Source: JAQGMV01 sp035626595 (GTDB lineage: Bacteria; Pseudomonadota; Gammaproteobacteria; Burkholderiales; SG8-41). From it: DNA of 64,000 bases. The stretch spans positions 1 through 64,000 of the forward strand of contig DASPNJ010000080.1 in assembly GCA_035626595.1 (NCBI GenBank). Reading direction: 5' to 3'. Below are positions 24,632 through 32,740 of this stretch, in pieces. How positions within the stretch are numbered: the first letter of the stretch is position 1; each line of letters opens with the position of its first letter. The notes beneath the pieces were generated by a model, which was given only the letters and a program-made list of their open reading frames with translations, did no database searches and had not been told where the DNA came from. The position numbers were made by a program, and so were the translations under genes.

Positions 24632-25624
24632 TCAGTCGAGCTTCACGCCCGTCGCTTTGACGACCGGTGCCCAGCGCTCGGTGTCGCGGCGGATGAACGC
24701 CGCGAGCTCGCCGGGTGAGTTGCCGCCGGGGATGAGCCCCTGGCTCATCAGCTTCTCGCGGACCCCGGCGTCCTTCAGCGCCTTGAGCACTTCGGCATTC
24801 AAACGCGCGACGATTTCCTTCGGCGTCTGGCCCGGCGCCAGCATCGGATACCAGTTGATCGCGTCGTAACCGGGGAGACCGGTCTGCGCGATCACCGGCG
24901 CATTCGGCAGCGGCGGATACGCTTGCGTGCCCGAGACGCCGATCGCTTTGAGCTTGCCCGATTTGACCTGCGGCAGGACCGAAGGATCGGAGAACGTCAC
25001 GGCCGCGTGTCCGCCCATGATGTCCGCGATCGCGGGCGCGGTGCCTTTGTAAGGCACGTGCAGCATCTTCACGCCGGCCATCATGTTGAAGAGCTCGCCG
25101 GCGAGGTGCTGCCCGGTGCCGGCGCCGCCGGAGGCCATGATGAGCTTGCCCGGGTTCGCCTTCGCCAGCGCGATCAGCTCCTTCGCGTTGTTTGCCGGCA
25201 GAGACGGATGGATGACGAGGATGTACGGCATCGTCACCAGCGTACTCACCGGCGCGAGATCGCGGGTGGGCACGTAAGGCAGCTTCGAGAACACCAGCGT
25301 CGCTACCGATATCGCGCCGGGGCCCGCGACGAGCAGCACGTGGCCATCGGGGGCTGCTTTCGCGACGTGGTCCGCGCCGATCGTGCCGGCAGCGCCCGCG
25401 CGGTTCTCGATGACGACGGGCTGTGCCATTTGTTCCGACAGCTTCTGTCCGACGGTGCGCGCCGTCGCATCGACGCCGCCGCCGGCGGGGAAGGGGACGA
25501 CGATGCGGATCGGTTTCGTGGGGAAAGTCTGAGCGGCAGCGGAGAACGACAGCAGCGCACCGATGACCGCTGACGCCACAACGTCACCCCCGCGCAGGCG
25601 GGGGTCCAGTATCTTCGCGATCAT
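24632..25624 (-). CDS. TTT (Bug) receptor with a REP repeat inside its signal-peptide codons
   Basis: This is 330 residues from the ATG at 25624, supported by AAGGAG about 5-6 nt upstream; the frame is open to 25702 without such support. The N-terminus MIAKILDPRLRGGDVVAS comes largely from a REP repeat B half (25582-25610). It precedes a hydrophobic stretch (AVIGALLSFSAAAQ) that can still act as a signal core. The mature part begins TFPTKPIRIVVPFPAGGGVD and carries the DNRAGAAGTIGAD-like and HVPYKGTAPA motifs. Either the repeat is tolerated in the pre-sequence or translation begins downstream of it. The racemase gene follows. Confidence 0.9.
   Translation of the reverse strand: MIAKILDPRLRGGDVVASAVIGALLSFSAAAQTFPTKPIRIVVPFPAGGGVDATARTVGQKLSEQMAQPVVIENRAGAAGTIGADHVAKAAPDGHVLLVAGPGAISVATLVFSKLPYVPTRDLAPVSTLVTMPYILVIHPSLPANNAKELIALAKANPGKLIMASGGAGTGQHLAGELFNMMAGVKMLHVPYKGTAPAIADIMGGHAAVTFSDPSVLPQVKSGKLKAIGVSGTQAYPPLPNAPVIAQTGLPGYDAINWYPMLAPGQTPKEIVARLNAEVLKALKDAGVREKLMSQGLIPGGNSPGELAAFIRRDTERWAPVVKATGVKLD
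25582..25610. repeat. REP-type repeat B half-copy within a coding sequence
   Basis: GTCACCCCCGCGCAGGCGG...GTCCAG forms a strong stem of C5GC/GCG5 type. On the mRNA of the minus-strand receptor it lies codons 5 to 14 after the start. It is the same element as at 23822 and 56973. Confidence 0.75.
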
Positions 25625-25684
25625 GTGCGCTCCTTGTGGAGACGAATTGGCCGGCAGCTCAGTGCCGAGGCGGGCATGCGCCGC

Positions 25685-25692
25685 ATTATAAT
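25685..25692. promoter_or_regulatory. Overlapping -10 elements of divergent receptor genes
   Basis: ATTATAAT contains a perfect TATAAT on both strands (25687-25692 plus, 25685-25690 minus). It is nearly the only AT-rich spot in the 96-nt gap between the divergent receptor genes. Neither direction shows a good -35, so activation or a weak promoter is expected. Confidence 0.4.
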
Positions 25693-25720
25693 TTCGAGCC
25701 AAACCTCCGAGGAAAAATAG

Positions 25721-26698
25721 ATGCGTTTCGTCTCATGGATCGCAGCGTCGTTCGCTGCTGCGCTGTGCATCTCCATCGCGCACGCGCAAGCGTGGAAGCC
25801 TTCGCGCAACGTCGAGATCATCGTCGGCTCCGGGCCGGGCGGCGGCGCGGATATCACCGGCCGGCTCATGCAGAAGCTGCTCTCCGATAAGAAGCTCGTC
25901 GAAGTCCCGGTTAACGTCGTCAACAAGACCGGCGGCGGCAGTGCGTTGAGTTACGTCTATCTCAACCAGCATCCGGGTGACGGGCATTACCTGGCGCTCT
26001 CCCTCCAGCCGATGATCACCGCACCGCTCATGCTGCCGGGCCAGATCAGCTACACCGACATGACGCCGGTCGCGCAGCTCCTGAACGAGTACGTCGCTTT
26101 CGGCGTGCGGCCGGATGCGCCGATCCGATCGGGCCGCGACGTAATCGAGCGGCTCAGGAAGGACCCCAACTCGCTCAGCATCGTCGTGTCCACGGCGCTC
26201 GGCGGCTCCAACCATCTCGCAACGGTGCTCGCGCTCAAGGCCGCGGGTGTGGATATCCGCAAGCTGCGGGTAATCGTCGTAAAGGGCGCCGCGGAAGGCA
26301 TCACCGGCGTCATCGGTGGCCACTACGATCTCGCCGCCTCGAGCGCCGCCGGGATGCTGCCGCATCTCCAGTCCGGCAAGCTGCGCGGCATCGCGGTGTC
26401 CGGGCCGCGGCGGCTCGGCGACGTGTACGCGCAGGTGCCCACCTGGCGCGAACAGGGCGTCGATGCGGTGTATGCCAACTGGCGCGGCGTGGTGGGACCG
26501 AAGGGCATGACATCCGCACAGCTTGCATACTGGGACGGCGTGCTCGGGCAGCTTACGCAGATGCCGGAGTGGCGCGACCAGCTCACGAAGCTTCTCCAGG
26601 AGCCGGCGTATCTCAACAGTCAGGACACGCAGCGTTACCTCCAGGCGCAGCACAACGAGCTCAAGGCGGTGCTGGTGGACGTCGGGCTCGTGAAATGA
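25721..26698 (+). CDS. TTT (Bug/TctC) family receptor, divergent subtype
   Basis: This 325-residue protein has a clear signal peptide ending SIAHAQA. It departs from the other receptors: the first motif reads WKPSRNVEIIVGSGPGGGADITGR. The DNR-GAGG block is NKTGGGSALSYVY, PDGYTLL is PGDGHYLALS, and HVPYKG is replaced by RVIVVKGAAEG. It still fits the TctC fold by length and pattern but should belong to a distinct ligand class. GAGGAAAAATAG precedes the ATG. It overlaps the hydrolase gene by ATGA and starts a three-gene operon ending with an ornithine-cyclodeaminase-like gene. Confidence 0.88.
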   Translation: MRFVSWIAASFAAALCISIAHAQAWKPSRNVEIIVGSGPGGGADITGRLMQKLLSDKKLVEVPVNVVNKTGGGSALSYVYLNQHPGDGHYLALSLQPMITAPLMLPGQISYTDMTPVAQLLNEYVAFGVRPDAPIRSGRDVIERLRKDPNSLSIVVSTALGGSNHLATVLALKAAGVDIRKLRVIVVKGAAEGITGVIGGHYDLAASSAAGMLPHLQSGKLRGIAVSGPRRLGDVYAQVPTWREQGVDAVYANWRGVVGPKGMTSAQLAYWDGVLGQLTQMPEWRDQLTKLLQEPAYLNSQDTQRYLQAQHNELKAVLVDVGLVK

Positions 26699-27525
26699 GC
26701 GCGGAGATGCAGCGCGTGACGGTGAGCGACGGGCTGTCGATCGCTTACCGCGTCGATGATTTCACCGATCCCTGGACCGCGCCGGACACCGTGTTCCTGC
26801 TGCATTCGGCGATGAGCAGCTCGCGCCGGATGTTCGCAATGGTCCCGCACTTCGCGCGGCGCTTTCGCGTCGTGCGCATGGACTTGCGGGGCCATGGTGA
26901 GTCGCAGGTGCCGCGTGACGACCAGCCGCTCACGCTCGCACGCCTCACGCAGGACGTGCGCGAGCTCGCGGACCATCTCGGCGTGAAGCGCGCGCATTTC
27001 GTCGGCGTGTCGGGCGGCGGCTATCTCGCACAGCAGCTCGCGATCCACAACCCCGAGCGCGTCATGAGCCTCGTGCTGCTCGCCTCGCGCCCCGGTTTCA
27101 AGGACAGCAACGGCGCCGCGTGGATTCCGGAGATGGAACGCAGAGGGCTGCGCACGTTCATCGCGGAGACCATTGCGGACCGGCTGCCGCTCGCAGAGGT
27201 GAGCCAGGCGCAGGTCGACTGGTTCCTCGACGAGATCGGCCGTAACGATCCGGCGTTCGTGCGACGCTTCGTGCTGTACATGACCACACAGTACTGGATG
27301 GACGATCTCGCGAAGGTGAAATGCCCGACGCTGATCGTCGCGCCGCGCGGCGACGCGATCGGCAACGCGAACGCGTACCAGCAGATGCACCAGCTCATCC
27401 ACGGCAGCGAGCTCGTCACCTACGACGTCGAAAGCCACAACATCGCGGATTACATGGCTGACCGCTGCGCGGAGGATGCGATGGCGTTCCTCGCACGCCA
27501 TTTTCCGCAGGCCGCGCGCTCATGA
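26695..27525 (+). CDS. Alpha/beta hydrolase
   Basis: This is 276 residues from the ATG at 26695 that overlaps the receptor stop; the open frame extends to 26569 only as overlap. The fold's landmarks are visible: oxyanion strand FLLHSAM, MDLRGHGES, nucleophile elbow VGVSGGGY with S106, acid near D220 (APRGDAIG) and catalytic H249 (ESHNIADY). It could be an esterase, lactonase (3-oxoadipate enol-lactonase-like) or C-C hydrolase. It overlaps the next gene by ATGA. Confidence 0.9.
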   Translation: MSAEMQRVTVSDGLSIAYRVDDFTDPWTAPDTVFLLHSAMSSSRRMFAMVPHFARRFRVVRMDLRGHGESQVPRDDQPLTLARLTQDVRELADHLGVKRAHFVGVSGGGYLAQQLAIHNPERVMSLVLLASRPGFKDSNGAAWIPEMERRGLRTFIAETIADRLPLAEVSQAQVDWFLDEIGRNDPAFVRRFVLYMTTQYWMDDLAKVKCPTLIVAPRGDAIGNANAYQQMHQLIHGSELVTYDVESHNIADYMADRCAEDAMAFLARHFPQAARS

Positions 27526-28520
27526 CGGAATCGGCGAGCTGCATCCGCATCGTCGGCGAGGATGACGTTCGCGCGCTGATCGACACGCAATCCGCGCTCG
27601 ACCTCGCGCGGCGCACGCTGAAGGATCAGGGCGAGGGCGGAAGCTGGCTCTCGAGCCCATCGGCGATGAACCTCGATGCGCGCGAGCACGGCGGCGGCCG
27701 GTTCAAGTTCAAGGCGGCGACGGTGCGTGCGGTCGGGGCATCGGGCATCCGGCTCATCTCGCGCATGAGCGCGATCGATCCGAACGCGAAAAACTGGCAC
27801 GCGGTATACGACCACGGCGGACTCGGCTTATCCGGGCTCGTGGCGGAGCTGTGGATCAGCCGCATCCGCACCGCCGCCTTCGGCGTGGCCGCGATCGAGC
27901 ATCTGGTGAATCCCGGTCCCCAGGTGGTGGCGCTCTTCGGCACCGGCAAGATCGCGAGCGAGATCGTTCCGATGCTCGCCAGCGCACTGCAGGTGAAGGA
28001 GCTCCGCGTCACCTCACGGCGGCCCGAGAGCATGCAGGCGTTCGTGACGGCGCGCGCGCCGAAGCTTTCGTTCGCGATGCGCGCCGAGCCCGAGGCTTCG
28101 CGCGCGATCGATGGCGCCGACGTGGTGATCACGCTCACGGAAGCGCGCAGCCCATTGGTGAAACCCGGGATGCTCAAGCGCGGTGCGCTCGTGTGCTCGA
28201 TGGGCGGCGGGAACGAAGTCGATTACGGCGTGCTGGAAGAATCGCAGCGGCTGATCGTGGATGACGTCGATTTCGCATCGGAGGTCGGCGACGGCGGCGC
28301 CTGGATCGCGCAGGGGCATTTCACGCGCGAGAGCTTCGAAGCGCGCGTGGACGCACTCGCGTGCGAGGTGGCGGCGCGCACGAAGCCGGGACGGCTCAGT
28401 CCCGACGATCGCGTCGTCGCGATCATTCAGGGCATGGCGATCGGCGATGTGGCTTTCGCCGCCCACGCGCTGCATGAGGCGCACCGGCTCGGAAAAGGGA
28501 AGCTCGTCGAGCTTCCGTGA
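27522..28520 (+). CDS. Ornithine cyclodeaminase/mu-crystallin family protein
   Basis: This 332-residue protein has an N-terminal beta domain (SSPSAMNLDAREHGGGRFKFKAATV) and an NAD(P) Rossmann domain with VVALFGTGKIASEIVPMLA. The conserved substrate-side motif RFKFKA corresponds to the RxxxK region of the family, and the NAD-pocket stretch CSMGGGNEVDY is intact. Members include ornithine cyclodeaminase, alanine dehydrogenase and ketimine reductases, and the reaction here is undetermined. It is the last gene of the operon that begins at 25721 and is followed by tandem repeats. Confidence 0.9.
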   Translation: MTESASCIRIVGEDDVRALIDTQSALDLARRTLKDQGEGGSWLSSPSAMNLDAREHGGGRFKFKAATVRAVGASGIRLISRMSAIDPNAKNWHAVYDHGGLGLSGLVAELWISRIRTAAFGVAAIEHLVNPGPQVVALFGTGKIASEIVPMLASALQVKELRVTSRRPESMQAFVTARAPKLSFAMRAEPEASRAIDGADVVITLTEARSPLVKPGMLKRGALVCSMGGGNEVDYGVLEESQRLIVDDVDFASEVGDGGAWIAQGHFTRESFEARVDALACEVAARTKPGRLSPDDRVVAIIQGMAIGDVAFAAHALHEAHRLGKGKLVELP

Positions 28521-28567
28521 CCGTGCGCCACGGGATCGCCACGTCGGCGCGATTGGCGCCTCCTCGC

Positions 28568-28786
28568 GATGACATTCCGCGGGGTCATCGCGGGAAGAAA
28601 CCAATGTTTCGACGAAGCAATCCTGGGCGTCCGCGCGCTCGATGACATTCCGCGAGTCATTGCGAGAAGAAACCAATGTTTCGACGAAGCAATCTCCGAG
28701 CGTCCGCGCGCTCGATGACATTCCGCGGGGTCATTGCGAGAAGAAACCAATGTTTCGACGAAGCAATCTCGGAGCGTCCGTGCCTG
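28568..28786. repeat. Three tandem copies of a 73-bp repeat
   Basis: Units begin GATGACATTCCGCG at 28568, 28641 and 28714 (period exactly 73) and contain AGAAACCAATGTTTCGACGAAGCAATC. A fragment of repeat A precedes them (CACGGGATCGCCACG..., about 28530) and a repeat-like end (CGCGCAATGAC) follows to about 28826. They fill the gap between the convergent genes ending at 28520 and 28832. No gene is seen here. Confidence 0.85.
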
Positions 28787-28831
28787 CGTACGCCGCGGCT
28801 CCGCGTTGGCGGAGCCGCGCAATGACAGCGT

Positions 28832-30493
28832 CTACGAGCCGTAGATCGCTTTAGCCTGCTCGGGGCTCACGAGCCCGTTTCTCACGTCCTGCTCCACCGC
28901 CGCGCGCGAGCGCTTGCGCGGGTCGCCGATGCCGCCGCCGCCCGGCGTCTCCAGCACCACGCGGTCTCCGGTGGGAATGACTTGCCTGCCGAAGCCGCGC
29001 AGCGTCTGACCCGATTTGAGCGCGGCGCGGCCGCTCGCGCCGTCGTATCCGCCGTCGCTGCCGCGCGCGGGATGCACGATGCGGTCGAACGTCGCCGAGA
29101 TGATCATCGGCGCCGGTTCGCCGTTCGCGATCTCCATGATCTGACCAAGGCCGCCGCGGAATTCACCGGGACCGCCGGAATCCGGCCGATACTCTTTCTT
29201 CCAGAACACGATCGGCGAGAGCGTCTCCATGATCTCCACCGCGACATTGCGCACCCCACTCGGAAATGACGTGACCGAGAGACCGTCCTTACCGGGGCGT
29301 GCGCCGGTGCCGCCGGTATTGAAGCCGTTCACGTTGAAGCGGGACGCGCCTTTCAACTGCGCGGGATCGATGCCTTTGATGGCCTGGCCGCCGGCGAGCC
29401 GCAGGTTCCACAGCGCCGAGCTGTTTTCGGTCGGCACCTTGTCGGCGCGCGCCTGGCGGAGACATCCGAAGACGATGTCGGGCAGCATCTGCCCGACGAT
29501 CGAGCGCGCGCTGACCGCGAGCGGGTAGGGGGCATTGAGGATGCAGCCTTCGGGCGCCGTCACGCGTACCGCGGACAGCGAGCCGGCATTGTTCGGGATC
29601 TGCGGCCCGATCACGCAGCGCACGCCGAACGACGTATACGCATCGGTGTAGCTCTTCGGCACGTTGATGCCGTTCGTGACGACGCCGCTGGTGCCGGTGA
29701 AGTCGATGTCGATGCCTTTCCTGGAGATCGTCAGCGCCCCCGCGAGCGTGATCGGCGCGTCGTAGCCGTCGGTCGTCATCGAGTACGACCACGTGCCTTC
29801 GGGCCATTCGCGCACCGCCGCGAGCATGGCCGCGTTCGAGCGCGAGATGATGTGCTCGGAGACGCGCTCGATGTCGCGCATCTCGTACTCGTCCATCATT
29901 GCGAGGAGCCGCCGTCCGCCGACCTCGTTGCACGCGACGAGGCTGTAGATGTCGCCTTCCACCTGCACCGGCTCGCGCACGTTCGCGCGGATCAGCTTGA
30001 GCACGTTCTCGTCGATGCGCCCGCGCGAGACGAAACGCGTGATCGGGATGAACAATCCTTCGTGATAGACCTGGGTTCCATCAGCGGACAGGCCCAGCCC
30101 TCCGATATCGACCACGTGCACGGTGGACGCGAACATCGCGACCATGCGTTTACCGCGAAATACCGGGGTCACCATCGTGAGGTCGTTCAAATGCCCGGTC
30201 GTCTTCCACGGGTCGTTTGCGAAGAAGACGTCGCCGGGACACATCGTCCCGGCGGGGAACTCCTCCAGGAAGTACTTGACCGACTCCGCCATCGAATTCA
30301 CGTGCCCCGGCGTGCCGGTCACGGCCTGCGCGACCATGCGGCCGTCGGGGAGGAACACGCCGGCGGACAGGTCTCCCGCCTCGCGCGTCGCCGCCCCGAA
30401 GGCGGTGCGCACGAGCGTCTGCGCCTGTTCCTCGACGACCGAGATCAGTCGGTTCCACATGACCTGCATCTGAATATCGGCGAGCTTGCCCAT
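28832..30493 (-). CDS. hyuB: Hydantoinase/oxoprolinase B subunit (HyuB)
   Basis: This is a 553-residue subunit of normal length with the family start MGKLADIQMQVMWNRLISVVEEQAQTLVRTAFG. Further segments are FFANDPWKTTGHLNDLTMVTPVF, DSGGPGEFRGGLGQ and the C-terminal LETPGGGGIGDPRKRSR. It lies 26 nt after its HyuA partner. Unlike the copy at 16895 it has no extra C-terminal domain. With the partner it should open a cyclic amide using ATP. The two MmgE/PrpD genes and receptor upstream on the same strand suggest a dicarboxylate-like product. Confidence 0.93.
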   Translation of the reverse strand: MGKLADIQMQVMWNRLISVVEEQAQTLVRTAFGAATREAGDLSAGVFLPDGRMVAQAVTGTPGHVNSMAESVKYFLEEFPAGTMCPGDVFFANDPWKTTGHLNDLTMVTPVFRGKRMVAMFASTVHVVDIGGLGLSADGTQVYHEGLFIPITRFVSRGRIDENVLKLIRANVREPVQVEGDIYSLVACNEVGGRRLLAMMDEYEMRDIERVSEHIISRSNAAMLAAVREWPEGTWSYSMTTDGYDAPITLAGALTISRKGIDIDFTGTSGVVTNGINVPKSYTDAYTSFGVRCVIGPQIPNNAGSLSAVRVTAPEGCILNAPYPLAVSARSIVGQMLPDIVFGCLRQARADKVPTENSSALWNLRLAGGQAIKGIDPAQLKGASRFNVNGFNTGGTGARPGKDGLSVTSFPSGVRNVAVEIMETLSPIVFWKKEYRPDSGGPGEFRGGLGQIMEIANGEPAPMIISATFDRIVHPARGSDGGYDGASGRAALKSGQTLRGFGRQVIPTGDRVVLETPGGGGIGDPRKRSRAAVEQDVRNGLVSPEQAKAIYGS

Positions 30494-30517
30494 ACCTATC
30501 CCTTTCCACCTACCCTA

Positions 30518-30546
30518 CGTCATCCCCGCTTACGCGGGGATCCAGA
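30518..30546. repeat. REP-type repeat B half-copy at the hydantoinase A end
   Basis: GTCATCCCCGCTTACGCGGG...GATCCAGAA forms a short strong stem. On the minus strand it encodes the last codons of hydantoinase A and provides its TGA stop at 30520-30522. Confidence 0.75.
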
Positions 30547-32625
30547 ACGTTTGTCGAGCACGATGTAGCCGAGACTGTTCACCCACGCGTCGAAATCGGC
30601 GGTGACGACGATGGTGGTCTGGTCTTCGACGATCAGCGCCGGCCCCGACACGCGCGCGCCCGGCTTCAGCGCCGTGCGCTCGTACACGCCCGCGTCGCGC
30701 CATTTCGCCAGCTTCGGCTCGAAGATCCTGCGTTTGCCTGCGGGACGTGCGCTCGATCGCGCGACGTTGCGCGCCGGCGGCGCCCGCTTCACGCGCGTGG
30801 AGACCGTGACCGACCAGCTCATGATCTCCACGCCCATTTTCGGAATGATGCGGCCGTAGAGCGCCCGATACGCGGCGTCGAAGCGGCGCTTGAGCGCCGC
30901 GCTGGTGGCTCCGCCGAGCTTCCCCGGCGGGAGCGCCACTGCGATTTCGTGCCCCTGCCCGGCATAGCGCATGTAGGCGACGCGGCTCGTCGTCAATGCG
31001 CCGCGCGGCGCCGCTGCCCGCACCACCTGCGTCGCCTGCCGCTCCATGTTCTGGAGCAGGCGATTCGCGCCGGCGACGTCGAGCGTGGAAACGAGCTGAA
31101 ACCAGCTCCATACCGCCTGGAACGCAACGGGCGCCGTGAGAAAGCCCAGCGCCGAGCCCACGCTCGCGCCAACGGGAATGACCACGCGCGAGACGCCGAG
31201 CTTGTCCGCGAGGCGCGCGGCATGCAGCGGTGCGGCGCCGCCGAATGCGATGACGGTGTAGTTCTCCACCGTCTTCCCGAGCTCCATCGCGTGCACGCGC
31301 GCGGCGTTCGCCATGTTCTCCGTCACGATCTCGCCGACGGCGAGTGCGCCCAGTGCCGTATCCGCCTTGAGCGGACCCGCGACATCGCGTTTGATCGCCG
31401 CTTCGGCGCGCCGGGGCTCGAGTGCGAATCGGCCGCCGGCAAAGCGCGCCGGGTCGAGCAGTCCCATCGCGCAGTCGGCGTCGGTCACGGTCGCGTGCTC
31501 GCCGCCGCGTGCGTAACAGGCGGGCCCCGGCTCGGAGCCCGCGCTGTCCGGGCCGACCTGCACGCGCTCCATCTCGTCCACGCGCGCGATCGAGCCGCCG
31601 CCCGCGCCGATTTCCACCATCTCGATGACCGGAATGCGGATCGGCAGACCGCTGCCTTTGAGGAAGCGATACATGCGGCCGAACTCGAAGCTGCGCGAAA
31701 GCTCCGGCTCGTAATCGTCGATGAAGCAGATCTTCGCGGTCGTGCCGCCCATGTCGAACGAGAGGGCGCGGTGCGCGCCGACGCTCTCGGCGATGTTGCG
31801 CGCCAGGATGGCGCCGCCCGCCGGACCCGATTCCACGAGCCGCACCGGCTCGGCCGCGCCCATCGCGAGCGTGCACAGCGCACCGCCCGACGTCATCAGG
31901 AAAACCGGGCAGGTGACGCCCAGCGCTTTCAACTGCGCCTCCAGCCGGTTGAGATAGCCGGCCATGACGGGCTGCACGTAGGCGTTCGCGCAGGTGGTGG
32001 AGATACGTTCGTATTCGCGGATCTCCGGACACACGTCGCACGAGAGCGTGATCCAGAGATCCGGCAGCGCGCGCTTGAGGATCTCGCCGGCGCGGCGCTC
32101 GTGCGCCGGGTTCGTGAAGCTCTGGAGAAGCGCGACGCCGACGCTTTCGATGTTCTCCTTTTCGAGCGTCGGCACGAGCGCTTCGAGCGCGCGCTCGTCG
32201 AGCGGCAGCAGCACGCGGCCTTTGGCGTCGATGCGCTCCGGCACGGGCAGACGCAGGTGGCGCGGAACGAGCGGCGCGGGCTTGTCGAGGAAGATGTCGT
32301 ATTGCGCGAAGCGGTGCTCCCAGCCGATCTCGACGAGATCGCGGAACCCTTCGGTGGTAATAAGCGCCGTCTTAGCGCCCTTGCGCTCGATGAGCGCATT
32401 CGTCGCGAGCGTGGTGCCGAGAATGAAGAGCTCGAGCGCGCCGGCCTCGAGACCCGCCTGTCCGAGGATTTCTCGCACTGCGGTGATGACCGCTTCTTCA
32501 GGCGCGCGCGGCGTCGTGAGGACCTTGCCGGTCCAGCGACGTTCTTTCGCTTCGAGGACGATGTCGGTGAACGTGCCGCCGATGTCCACGGCAAGCCGGG
32601 CACCGGTCGAATTCTTTGCAGGCAT
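30520..32625 (-). CDS. hyuA: Hydantoinase/oxoprolinase A subunit (HyuA), C-terminus ending in a repeat
   Basis: This 701-residue subunit has N-terminal LAVDIGGTFTDIVLE, LGTTLATNALIERKGAKTALITTEGFRD, ESGPAGGAILA, SFDMGGTTAKICFI and GGAAPLHAARLA, all landmarks of the ATP-binding hydantoinase A fold. The final residues (RSGSPRKRG) are translated from REP repeat B, which provides the stop. The natural end was probably near LGYIVLDK. It is about 15-25 residues longer than many relatives, partly for this reason. The B subunit follows; the MmgE/PrpD gene lies 115 nt upstream. Confidence 0.93.
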   Translation of the reverse strand: MPAKNSTGARLAVDIGGTFTDIVLEAKERRWTGKVLTTPRAPEEAVITAVREILGQAGLEAGALELFILGTTLATNALIERKGAKTALITTEGFRDLVEIGWEHRFAQYDIFLDKPAPLVPRHLRLPVPERIDAKGRVLLPLDERALEALVPTLEKENIESVGVALLQSFTNPAHERRAGEILKRALPDLWITLSCDVCPEIREYERISTTCANAYVQPVMAGYLNRLEAQLKALGVTCPVFLMTSGGALCTLAMGAAEPVRLVESGPAGGAILARNIAESVGAHRALSFDMGGTTAKICFIDDYEPELSRSFEFGRMYRFLKGSGLPIRIPVIEMVEIGAGGGSIARVDEMERVQVGPDSAGSEPGPACYARGGEHATVTDADCAMGLLDPARFAGGRFALEPRRAEAAIKRDVAGPLKADTALGALAVGEIVTENMANAARVHAMELGKTVENYTVIAFGGAAPLHAARLADKLGVSRVVIPVGASVGSALGFLTAPVAFQAVWSWFQLVSTLDVAGANRLLQNMERQATQVVRAAAPRGALTTSRVAYMRYAGQGHEIAVALPPGKLGGATSAALKRRFDAAYRALYGRIIPKMGVEIMSWSVTVSTRVKRAPPARNVARSSARPAGKRRIFEPKLAKWRDAGVYERTALKPGARVSGPALIVEDQTTIVVTADFDAWVNSLGYIVLDKRSGSPRKRG

Positions 32626-32740
32626 CTCGGGAGTTTCTGGAAGGAATGAAGCAGCGCGTTGCGCACGCGCATGAGCGTAATTTTAGCCGGCTTTCGCGCC
32701 GACTGAGCCTGCGTACGCCCCGTTGGGCGCGCTGACGCGG

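Noticed and set aside
28568..28786. CRISPR array
   Set aside because: The 73-bp units are contiguous, with no unique spacers and no cas genes nearby.
30949..32649. 566-codon plus-strand frame opposite hydantoinase A
   Set aside because: Antisense shadow; composition and lack of motifs against a well-supported minus-strand gene.
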